DNA of 50,219 bases from Zhenpiania hominis (GTDB lineage Bacteria > Bacillota > Clostridia > Peptostreptococcales > Anaerovoracaceae). The stretch is from contig NZ_JACRYT010000024.1 in assembly GCF_014333425.1 (NCBI RefSeq), forward strand, positions 1 to 50,219, in the 5' to 3' direction. This document shows positions 1 to 6,940 of this stretch, piece after piece. The translations under genes and the position numbers were made by a program. A model generated the notes under the pieces. That model did not search any database and was not told where the DNA came from. It saw only the letters and a program-made list of their open reading frames with translations. The stretch's first letter is position 1, and each line of letters begins with the position of its first letter.

Positions 1-1
1 A

Positions 2-58
2 ATCCAAGTAATATCAACGCTGCCAAGTCATGAACCTGGCGGCGATTGTCATCTTTAG
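2..58 (+). CDS. 3' end of a gene entering from the left (partial)
   Basis: An open frame runs from the window edge to a TAG at 56-58, giving a C-terminal tail ending PSHEPGGDCHL. The stop lies 3 nt before a clear rho-independent terminator, which is what the end of a plus-strand gene would look like. Only 18 codons are visible, so no function can be given. The assignment rests mainly on the terminator position; other frames stop earlier. Confidence 0.35.
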   Translation: MQVISTLPSHEPGGDCHL

Positions 59-61
59 ATG

Positions 62-86
62 GCTCACATTCAAGTGAGCATTTTTT
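62..86 (+). terminator. Rho-independent terminator
   Basis: Perfect 6-bp stem GCTCAC/GTGAGC (62-67 and 74-79) with a 6-nt loop, then A and six T. It ends plus-strand transcription entering the window. The stretch 87-279 behind it holds no credible gene. Confidence 0.8.
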
Positions 87-279
87 ATGTTTTCATGGCA
101 CGGGCTATTTACCGTTTACGGTATTCTTCAAGGCACCGTCTTTTTAAGCGCTTACTAAAAAACAGCCAGCACCATACGATACTGACTGTACAAAATCTTA
201 TTTTGTTTCAATGTCCTCTTGACGGGGAGCGGTTCAATTCTGATGCGGCAGCCCTTTTGGCAATCAACGTGTTGCGTTT

Positions 280-1671
280 TCAATATCTTTTGTTTTTTTG
301 TTGCTCCTGTAAATCTTTAATCTTTTTTTTATTAATCGTATTTTGTTCAAACAACTCATTATATTTTGAGTAAGCTCTTCGGAATTTCCTTTCTAACTTC
401 TTTTGTTGTTCTTTTTCGGAGGTCCCTGGATAAGGAGGAAAACTGCGAATAAGCTTTGCATAATTGTATGGGGTGATATTGCTGCCTTGCGGATAGACAA
501 CAGATTTTATACCATGGAAGAGAGAGCGATATACGCTTTCCAGATATTCAGGATCTTTTTGTAGCCCTTGTACAATAGCCTGTTCTATTTTGTCCGCAAT
601 TTCGGCTGCGTTCGTATTGGTCACATCAACTAAGCGATCTCCATATCCGATACTGTCATAAAAATAGGATACTTTGGAATTCCATATAAGCCCAATGGAT
701 GGGATATTGAATGAAAAGGCTATAATGCTTGGATGAAGCCGACATGAGACAATTGCGTCATAAGAGGACAATTTCGAAATCAGATGTTCTGGCGAATTAA
801 TGTTGAATACACATTTTTTCGCGTCGATATTATAATTGCGAATTAAATAATCTATGAAAGCTTCATCTCCAAAATGGCCACTCGTCAATAATTCATAATC
901 ATAGCCGCGATTCACCAGTTCAGAAATCAGATCCTGCCAGAGTGTAGCGGCATCTGTTTTTGTAAAGTTGATTTTATTGTCTTTGAAACCATTTGCGCGT
1001 AATATAAAAAGTCCTACTTTTTTACGTTTGTTTAAAGATTTGGTGCCAATATTATTTCTAAAAATATTAGACGCAAAAACCGCAGGGTCTGAGACTTTAT
1101 CAATTACCAGACTATCCCGATCTTTATATTGCTGCAGATAAGAGAATCCATCCCTGGTAGTGATTTGTTTGACACACTCAAAATTGAGCGTTTTCTTCAA
1201 CCGCTGGCATTTAGAACTGTCTTCATGATAACTTTCGATTCCAATAGCCGAAAAAATGACCGGTTTATGATATTTTTCTGCGAGTTCTAACGTAGTGGCA
1301 GTTCTTTCATAAAAAATTTGATAAAGATAATTGAACAAAGGCGCACCACCAAAAATAATCAGATCAGACTCACGAATCAGCTTCTCTGCAGATTTCAATA
1401 ACGCGGGATCTTTTGTCTCTACATAATCTTTAGAGATAATTCCAGCTGCGCGGCTGTTTATCTTAAAACAAGAACTGTCAATGTGCAAATTTTGCATTAC
1501 CGTTTTGATTAAACTGATATCGCAGGCTTCAATCACTTGATCTCCGACATTATCGGAGTCTCTATTTGTTAGAAGAAGAATTCGATACATTTTGCTATTT
1601 CTATTCTTCAGCCTTCTGATTTTTCTTGCGATTTTTGTTAGCTGCCAACGAATCGAAACGTTTGTTTCCAT
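280..1671 (-). CDS. Polysaccharide pyruvyl transferase family protein
   Basis: The 463-aa product matches the polysaccharide pyruvyl transferase fold (CsaB/PssM type), whose members transfer pyruvate from PEP to cell-wall or exopolysaccharide sugars. Visible signs are an N-terminal DNVGDQVI segment (about residue 41), a central LIIFGGAPLFN stretch, and the typical C-terminal SCRLHPSIIAFSFNIPSIG block (about 320-340). The last ~50 residues are charged and look like a coiled coil, an extension beyond the core domain. The start is supported by AAAGGAG 5 nt upstream; a second Met at residue 28 is a weaker alternative. There is no signal peptide, so a cytoplasmic enzyme is expected. It diverges from the acylation operon beyond the insertion sequence, which suggests a shared surface-glycan theme, but that link is inference. 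Confidence 0.83.
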   Translation of the reverse strand: METNVSIRWQLTKIARKIRRLKNRNSKMYRILLLTNRDSDNVGDQVIEACDISLIKTVMQNLHIDSSCFKINSRAAGIISKDYVETKDPALLKSAEKLIRESDLIIFGGAPLFNYLYQIFYERTATTLELAEKYHKPVIFSAIGIESYHEDSSKCQRLKKTLNFECVKQITTRDGFSYLQQYKDRDSLVIDKVSDPAVFASNIFRNNIGTKSLNKRKKVGLFILRANGFKDNKINFTKTDAATLWQDLISELVNRGYDYELLTSGHFGDEAFIDYLIRNYNIDAKKCVFNINSPEHLISKLSSYDAIVSCRLHPSIIAFSFNIPSIGLIWNSKVSYFYDSIGYGDRLVDVTNTNAAEIADKIEQAIVQGLQKDPEYLESVYRSLFHGIKSVVYPQGSNITPYNYAKLIRSFPPYPGTSEKEQQKKLERKFRRAYSKYNELFEQNTINKKKIKDLQEQQKNKRY

Positions 1672-1789
1672 ATGCTCTCCTTTACTATTATAAGTCTAAC
1701 TTTTATAAACCATAGTTTCAAATTATAATTTCATCTAAGTTTATCATAAAAACACAGCCTATGGAAGTACCAGTTTGCTAATCTATAGA

Positions 1790-1870
1790 GGAACAGCAAA
1801 TGAAGATTTCGTGAAGAATATGGACGATAAAGAAAGTCTATTGACGAACACAAACGAGCGTGTTAATATC
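1790..1870 (+). repeat. 81-bp direct repeat, left copy (target duplication of the IS)
   Basis: The 81 bases at 1790-1870 are identical to 3865-3945; the bases just outside differ on both sides. The two copies exactly bracket the IS1634-like element. IS1634-family elements are known for long, variable target duplications. The copy contains a complete promoter (1841-1869). Confidence 0.93.
1841..1869 (+). promoter_or_regulatory. Duplicated sigma-A promoter pointing into the IS
   Basis: TTGACG (1841-1846), 17-nt spacer, TAATAT (1864-1869). It is the left-hand copy of the acyl carrier protein operon promoter. It now reads into the 3' end of the transposase gene in antisense and meets the IS terminator at 1895-1939 almost at once. 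Confidence 0.7.
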
Positions 1871-1894
1871 CCGTCTTTGACAGTCTTTTGAAGC

Positions 1895-1939
1895 AAAAAG
1901 TCTCACAAAGCGCACAGTTAGCGGCTTGCGAGACTTTTT
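1895..1939. terminator. Bidirectional terminator at the IS end
   Basis: Stem AAAAAGTCTC (1895-1904) with GAGACTTTTT (1930-1939), A-run on one side and T-run on the other. It can stop the transposase transcript and also transcription entering from the duplicated promoter at 1841. Confidence 0.8.
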
Positions 1940-1967
1940 CTGATTTTATGAATGCACGTTACACGAT

Positions 1968-3734
1968 CTATTTTTTGGTTTGAGAACAAATATTTCTCAT
2001 CTTTGCTATGGGCACGATTTGTTTGGAGGTACAGAATCCAAAAGCATCGTGTAAGGCATCCGTCAATTCCGTTCTTGTGTAGACCGGCTGATATCCTTTT
2101 CCTTCGTATTTCATAAAATCCATCTCTTGCAGGGTGGGCAGTATCTGGTCTATAGTGTATTTCTGATCCAGTTTCTTTTCCAGATAGCGGTAAACAATCA
2201 GGGAAAGGAAACAGGTTATAAAGTGAGCGAGAATTCGTTCCTGACGATTCAGATATACGGGACGTGCTTCAAAATCCGTCTTCATAATCCTGAAACATTC
2301 TTCTATTTCCCAGCGACGCCGGTTTGCCTTTACGATGTTCGAAACACTCTCATCCAGGTTGGTGCATACCGCATAAAACCCATCGTATTTTTCTTCTTCA
2401 CGGATAACCGATTCATCGATATAACTGGAAGATAATTCTGCGACCTCTCCATCTTTCGTGGCATGGTCGGTTTTGATGAACCTTTTCGGATCGTTCTGCT
2501 TTTTTCTGCCGGAGGATGTGTATCCGTCTTCCACGAGTTTTTTTGCCCGCTCTAACTGACCTTCTCGTACATGACGTTGGAAGGTGGAGTATTTGATAGA
2601 GTATGAAACAATCAGCTTTTGCTCGATGATTTCTTTTTTATCTCCCTTGTCGGTATGAACCAGTCCTTCTTCCCGGATCCACCTTGTTTTGTAAAAAATC
2701 TTATCTTTATCCGTTTCCCCGTCCAGTTCGGAGAGCCGGTAGGTTTTCCCGGAGGGGTCCCCGTCGAGAAACCATCCGTCATCCGCCAGACACCATTTTT
2801 GCAGGAATGCTTTGAGCGTTTTTATTGGCTGCGTTGTGATATATCCGCGCAGTCCGTCCTCGCCGTCATAAGAATTGAATACCCGGTTCGTGGCGGAAGA
2901 TAACCCGGCATCCGTGCAGACAACGAACTTTGACAGGTCAAACTCTGACAGCATTTTTTTCTCTAATGGGATCATGGTCCTTTGTTCATTCCGGTTCCCG
3001 GGGAAAATCGAAAAGGATATGGGGATGCCGTCCATGTCCATAAAAAGCCCCATGCCTACGATTGGCAGTGGCCGGTTTTCCTTGCTTTTGCCGAACTGTT
3101 TATCGTCCCGGGCAGCATCCACTTCAAAGTAGAAGTTTGTGCAATCGTAATAGATGACCTGTGTATTGCGTTTCTGCAGGGCCGTAGTGTTCTGAAAGAG
3201 ACGGCTCTGGATATAGTCCGATTCTTCTGCGATTACGGACAGAGCGCGATAAATGTCGTGAAGTTCAAAGGAAGGCTGTTCCAGGAATCTTTTGGATTCG
3301 TGGAAACTGCTCCTTTTGGAGGAAGGATAGAGAATTCCTGTATAGATCAGACGGGAGAGGATCTGATTCAGATCATACTCAAAAAGGTGCCTTCTGGAGA
3401 TTGCGCGGCATATTTTGTGCAGGCCAAGTTCGTAATAAATGTCCTGAAGAAAAAGATATCCTCCATTGAATCTTCGCTGCTGGTTCATAACCAGATCGGT
3501 TCCGGCACAGAATTCCATGTGGAACTTTGCGGAGTCTTCTTTTTCTGCTTCATTCATAAGTCGCACCTGTTCTTTTGCCCATGCTTTGGCATCGGTTACA
3601 CCGTATGTTTCACAGATATGCTTTTCGGAACCAAAGGACCTGACGATCTGCGTCTTGTTTTTTCCATTGACTCGAACGGTTTTTACTGCTCTGTAGGTAA
3701 TCGAATATTTTCCGGTTGTCCATCCTAATCGCAT
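1968..3734 (-). CDS. IS1634 family DDE transposase
   Basis: Full-length 588-aa transposase of the IS4-like DDE group, IS1634 branch. The catalytic triad can be read directly: D197 in VIYYDCTNF, D275 in VVCTDAG, and the C1-type motif R474-x3-E478-x6-K485 in RRWEIEECFRIMK. The N-terminus (RLGWTTGKYSITYRAVKTVR) is typical of this family. The start has AAGGAGGTG 5 nt upstream. No frameshift or internal stop is present. It is the only gene of the element, transcribed from its own promoter (TTGCAC-N17-TATAAT, 3782-3754). It sits between a pyruvyl transferase-like gene and the acyl carrier protein operon and has no functional link to either. Confidence 0.93.
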   Translation of the reverse strand: MRLGWTTGKYSITYRAVKTVRVNGKNKTQIVRSFGSEKHICETYGVTDAKAWAKEQVRLMNEAEKEDSAKFHMEFCAGTDLVMNQQRRFNGGYLFLQDIYYELGLHKICRAISRRHLFEYDLNQILSRLIYTGILYPSSKRSSFHESKRFLEQPSFELHDIYRALSVIAEESDYIQSRLFQNTTALQKRNTQVIYYDCTNFYFEVDAARDDKQFGKSKENRPLPIVGMGLFMDMDGIPISFSIFPGNRNEQRTMIPLEKKMLSEFDLSKFVVCTDAGLSSATNRVFNSYDGEDGLRGYITTQPIKTLKAFLQKWCLADDGWFLDGDPSGKTYRLSELDGETDKDKIFYKTRWIREEGLVHTDKGDKKEIIEQKLIVSYSIKYSTFQRHVREGQLERAKKLVEDGYTSSGRKKQNDPKRFIKTDHATKDGEVAELSSSYIDESVIREEEKYDGFYAVCTNLDESVSNIVKANRRRWEIEECFRIMKTDFEARPVYLNRQERILAHFITCFLSLIVYRYLEKKLDQKYTIDQILPTLQEMDFMKYEGKGYQPVYTRTELTDALHDAFGFCTSKQIVPIAKMRNICSQTKK

Positions 3735-3753
3735 GATACACCTCCTTATTTAT

Positions 3754-3782
3754 ATTATAGTGGAACGCAGAGGGACGTGCAA
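3754..3782 (-). promoter_or_regulatory. Transposase promoter
   Basis: On the minus strand TTGCAC (3782-3777), 17-nt spacer, TATAAT (3759-3754), about 20 bp before the start codon. Close to the sigma-A consensus. Confidence 0.7.
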
Positions 3783-3864
3783 GCAAAAAGTTTGAACTTG
3801 ACAAAAAAAGAAGGCGTTTGCAACGCTTTCAGGCTCTTTTTCTAATTTAGGGTGTCAAACTCCC

Positions 3865-3945
3865 GGAACAGCAAATGAAGATTTCGTGAAGAATATGGAC
3901 GATAAAGAAAGTCTATTGACGAACACAAACGAGCGTGTTAATATC
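3865..3945 (+). repeat. 81-bp direct repeat, right copy
   Basis: Exact copy of 1790-1870. The copy ends at the -10 box of the downstream operon (TAATAT 3939-3944 plus one base), so the promoter stays joined to its own leader. Confidence 0.93.
3916..3944 (+). promoter_or_regulatory. Sigma-A promoter of the ACP-MBOAT-SGNH-protease operon
   Basis: TTGACG (3916-3921), 17-nt spacer, TAATAT (3939-3944); the expected start is near 3951, leaving a leader of about 80 nt. It lies wholly inside the IS target duplication. Confidence 0.72.
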
Positions 3946-4029
3946 AATAATGGCTTTTAAGAAATTAAGAAAGAATCAGTCTTATTTAGTAGGAAAAGCA
4001 GAGTTTATTTAAGAAGTGAGGTTATAAAT

Positions 4030-4257
4030 ATGAGAGAAACAATTTTAGAGATTTTATCGGGAGTGCGTAGTGATATAGACTTTGAAAATAATACAAAGTT
4101 AATTGACGATGGAATATTAGAGTCTCTGGATATTGTTGCTATTGTCGGAGAGCTGAACGATGAGTTTGATGTAGAAATTTCGGTAGAAGATCTGGTGCCG
4201 GAAAATTTCAATTCCGTAGACGCAATGGTAGAATTAATTACAAGAGCACAGGGATAA
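4030..4257 (+). CDS. Acyl carrier protein (DltC-like)
   Basis: A 75-aa acidic carrier protein. The phosphopantetheine site is Ser32 in DDGILESLDI, and the C-terminal half (FDVEISVEDLVPENFNS) is typical of DltC and related stand-alone carriers. The family carries an activated acyl or aminoacyl group as a thioester on the prosthetic arm. It opens an operon with an MBOAT acyltransferase (19-nt gap), an SGNH-like protein and a secreted protease, so it probably delivers an acyl group to the membrane acyltransferase, as DltC does for DltB. No dltA neighbour precedes it; a candidate ligase is encoded at 12292-13764 on the other strand. The identity of the acyl group cannot be read from sequence. Confidence 0.88.
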   Translation: MRETILEILSGVRSDIDFENNTKLIDDGILESLDIVAIVGELNDEFDVEISVEDLVPENFNSVDAMVELITRAQG

Positions 4258-4276
4258 GAGAAAGGAGTATAAAAAA

Positions 4277-5848
4277 GTGGACTTTACGTCATTCTATTTC
4301 TTAGTGTTTGTGCTTGTTGTTGTATTCGTTTATTATGTTGTACCCAAGGCTGCCAGATGGACCGTTCTTCTGGCGGCCAGTTATGTGTTCTACTTGATCT
4401 CAAGTCCCAAGACTTTTGTTTTTGTGCTGTTTACGACTATTATTACGTTCTTGGGAGGAAGATACATCGGCCGTAAAAATACGGAACATAAAAAGTATAT
4501 CGAAGAACACGGAAATGAATTAACCAGAGAAGAAAAGAAGGAAAGAAAAGCCGCGGTTCAGAAAAAAAAGCGCAAAATGGTCGCGCTGGTGCTGATTCTG
4601 GACTTCGGAGTGCTGGCGGTAGTGAAATATTTTCGCTACTATATCGAAGCGCTTGGCTTGGGAATTCATTTTGATGCCGGATTCCTGATTCCGCTCGGAA
4701 TTTCTTTTTATACTTTCCAGTCAGTAGCGTATATTATTGACTTATATCGGAATAAATTTGAGGCGGATTCCAATATTTTTAAATTCGCGTTGTTTGTTTC
4801 CTTTTTCCCGCAGATTATTCAGGGTCCAATCAGCCGATACGATCAGTTGGCAGGACAGCTTTACAAAGGCCATGCCTTCTCTTATACGAATCTGACCTTT
4901 GGCGCGCAGTTGATGTTGTGGGGATTTTTCAAGAAACTGGTGATTGCGGACCGGGCAGGAATCCTGGTAAACGAAGTGTTTGATAATCACACCGAATATC
5001 AGGGGTTCTATATTCTGCTGGCGTTGCTTTTTTACAGCATTCAGATTTATGGAGATTTTTCCGGAGGAATTGACATCGCGAGAGGCGTGGCGAGAATTCT
5101 CGGCATTGATATGGTCGATAACTTTAAGCGCCCGTATTTTTCGGACAGTATTTCCGAATTCTGGAGAAGATGGCATATTACGTTGGGGAACTGGTGCCGT
5201 GACTATATTTTCTACCCGATTTCTCTTTCCAAAACCTTTGGAAAAGCGGGAAAGCACCTGAGAAAAGTATTCGGTGATCGTCTGGGCAAGCTGTTTCCTG
5301 TCCTTGTAGCCCAGCTTGCTACGTTCCTGACCATTGGTATCTGGCACGGAGCGGAATTTAAGTATATTGCCTACGGTCTGTATAACGGCGGCCTGATTAT
5401 TCTGGGGCTGATCTTTGAGCCGTTTTTGCGTAAACTGGAAAAAATTCTGCATATTGATACCACCACTTTTAGCTGGAGGCTATTCAAAATCTGCAGGACA
5501 TTCCTGCTGGTTGTAATCGGGAGGGTTTTGCCCAGGGCGGCTTCCTTTGGCGCTGCGGTTTCTATGATGAAGTCGGCGATGGTATTCAATCCGGGGATCT
5601 TCTTAAATGACCATCTGGTGGAGTTGGGGCTTACCTATGAGGATTATGCGGTGCTGCTAGCCGGCTGCGCGGTATGGTTTGTGATCAGTCTGATGCAGGA
5701 AAGCGGAATGAAGATCCGGGAATCTCTGGCAAGACAGAATATTCTGTTCCGCTGGGGAATTTATTTAACTGTAATTATAGTTGTACTAATAGTGGGGGTA
5801 TATGGCCCGGGTTATGATGCAAGTACATTTATCTATAGAGGATTTTAA
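4277..5848 (+). CDS. MBOAT family membrane O-acyltransferase (DltB/AlgI-like)
   Basis: A 523-aa multi-pass membrane protein. The family signature SEFWRRWHITLGNWCRDYIF lies near residues 294-313, and the invariant catalytic His is in IWHGAEFKY (about 355). A basic cytoplasmic loop (about 70-100) follows the first helices. MBOAT proteins of this branch move acyl groups from a cytoplasmic donor (carrier protein or CoA) across the membrane to a surface polymer. The start is GTG, chosen because AAAGGAG sits 9 nt upstream and no ATG fits. The preceding ACP gene suggests a carrier-protein donor as in DltB, while the overall look also resembles AlgI; substrate is unknown. Confidence 0.9.
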   Translation: MDFTSFYFLVFVLVVVFVYYVVPKAARWTVLLAASYVFYLISSPKTFVFVLFTTIITFLGGRYIGRKNTEHKKYIEEHGNELTREEKKERKAAVQKKKRKMVALVLILDFGVLAVVKYFRYYIEALGLGIHFDAGFLIPLGISFYTFQSVAYIIDLYRNKFEADSNIFKFALFVSFFPQIIQGPISRYDQLAGQLYKGHAFSYTNLTFGAQLMLWGFFKKLVIADRAGILVNEVFDNHTEYQGFYILLALLFYSIQIYGDFSGGIDIARGVARILGIDMVDNFKRPYFSDSISEFWRRWHITLGNWCRDYIFYPISLSKTFGKAGKHLRKVFGDRLGKLFPVLVAQLATFLTIGIWHGAEFKYIAYGLYNGGLIILGLIFEPFLRKLEKILHIDTTTFSWRLFKICRTFLLVVIGRVLPRAASFGAAVSMMKSAMVFNPGIFLNDHLVELGLTYEDYAVLLAGCAVWFVISLMQESGMKIRESLARQNILFRWGIYLTVIIVVLIVGVYGPGYDASTFIYRGF

Positions 5849-5865
5849 GTAAGATTGGAGCGAAT

Positions 5866-6939
5866 ATGTTAAAAAATACGAGAAGCAATTTAATAAGATG
5901 CACTGTTTTTTTGCTGATCCTTGGGATTGTTTTTTTCTATCTAAATCAAGTGTTTTCTATAGCAGAATCAGAAGAAAGCAAGAAAAATTTCAATCAATTT
6001 TACGATGAAAAAAAGAATTCTTTGGATGGCATTTTCTTTGGGGCCAGTTCTGTAAATCGGTATTGGGTTGCGGCAAAAGCTTACCATGATACAGGAATTG
6101 CTGTGTATAATCTGGGAACAACTAGCCAGCCTTTGGTTGTTGTTAAGTCTTTACTGGAAGAAACGGCAAAATCCCAAAAACCAAAAGTGTTTATTATTGA
6201 GTTGAGATGGTTGGTGAGAAATGCAGATCGAATAGAAGAGGCTTTTATCCGAAAAGTAACAGATAGTATGCATTTTTCAGCAACTAAAATTCAGGCTGTG
6301 AATGAATCGGTTGACTATGCGATACAAGGGGATAATGATGTAGTGGATAATAAATTTGACTACTATATTCCTATTTTAAAATATCATGGGAGATGGAATG
6401 AAGAAGATTTGACAACCGATGATTTGCGGATTGATAAAACCAGAACTTTATGTAAAGGCTTTTTTTTGACGCCTTCAAGATCATTTAGGCAAGTGCCACA
6501 ATCTCCAGCGGTTTATTCGGATGAAACGGTACCGTTGGCGCCAGAAACGCAAGAGGTATTTGACGATCTTTTAGATTATTGTGATTCTATTGAAACAGAG
6601 GTTCTATTTGTATTGTCTCCACATTCAGTCACGGAAGAAAATGTTGGGAGGCTAAATGAAGCTGTAAAGATTGCTCGTGAAAGGGGTTATACTGTTCTAA
6701 ATTTCAATACCAAAGAAATGATTGAAAAAGTTGGAATAAACTGGGAAACAGATTTTTTTAATTCAAATCATGTCAACATATTGGGAGCTGAAAAATATAC
6801 GGCCTACTTGGCAAATTATATAGTTGAACATTACAATGTGACAGATCATAGAGGAGATCCTGACTATGCAAGTTGGGATAAAGCCTATGAAAACTATCTG
6901 GATTTTACAGAGGAAAAAAGAAAACAGATGGAGGAATAA
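5866..6939 (+). CDS. SGNH-like (DltD/AlgX-type) membrane-anchored protein
   Basis: The 357-aa protein has one N-terminal membrane helix (about 12-30), then an extracytoplasmic domain. A GASSVN motif (Ser61/Ser62) after a hydrophobic strand fits the SGNH nucleophile block, and NSNHVN near the end supplies His302 of the last block. In most family members that block reads DxxH; here the Asp position is Asn299, so the catalytic triad may be altered. Such proteins work outside the membrane with MBOAT partners to complete acyl transfer (DltD, AlgX/AlgJ). The gene starts 17 nt after the MBOAT stop and ends 1 nt before the protease start, so all are almost surely one transcript. AT-rich codon use is somewhat stronger than in neighbours. 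Confidence 0.75.
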   Translation: MLKNTRSNLIRCTVFLLILGIVFFYLNQVFSIAESEESKKNFNQFYDEKKNSLDGIFFGASSVNRYWVAAKAYHDTGIAVYNLGTTSQPLVVVKSLLEETAKSQKPKVFIIELRWLVRNADRIEEAFIRKVTDSMHFSATKIQAVNESVDYAIQGDNDVVDNKFDYYIPILKYHGRWNEEDLTTDDLRIDKTRTLCKGFFLTPSRSFRQVPQSPAVYSDETVPLAPETQEVFDDLLDYCDSIETEVLFVLSPHSVTEENVGRLNEAVKIARERGYTVLNFNTKEMIEKVGINWETDFFNSNHVNILGAEKYTAYLANYIVEHYNVTDHRGDPDYASWDKAYENYLDFTEEKRKQMEE

Positions 6940-6940
6940 A

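Larger units (their letters stand above)
1871..3864 (-). mobile_element. IS1634-like insertion sequence (about 1994 bp)
   Basis: The limits are set by the flanking 81-bp direct repeats. The element has one transposase gene on the minus strand, its own promoter at the transposase end and a strong hairpin terminator at the other end. Terminal inverted repeats are weak: the two ends share TTTGACA at positions 6-12 from each tip, with mismatches around it. The transposase is intact, so the element may be active or recently inserted; the perfect identity of the long duplication also fits a recent insertion. Confidence 0.88.

Noticed and set aside
59..373. 104-aa plus-strand open frame at the left edge
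   Set aside because: Starts inside a terminator, has no ribosome site, overlaps the 3' end of the pyruvyl transferase gene and has a low-complexity Phe/Leu/Ser tail.
2982..3728. 248-aa plus-strand open frame in the IS
   Set aside because: Antisense to the DDE transposase whose catalytic residues are intact.
3798..3803. TTGACA near the IS right end as an outward promoter
   Set aside because: No -10 box at a suitable distance before the IS end.
6866..6940. Upstream ATG extending the first protease
   Set aside because: Lies inside the SGNH gene without a ribosome site; the ATG at 6941 has GGAGG and begins a signal sequence.
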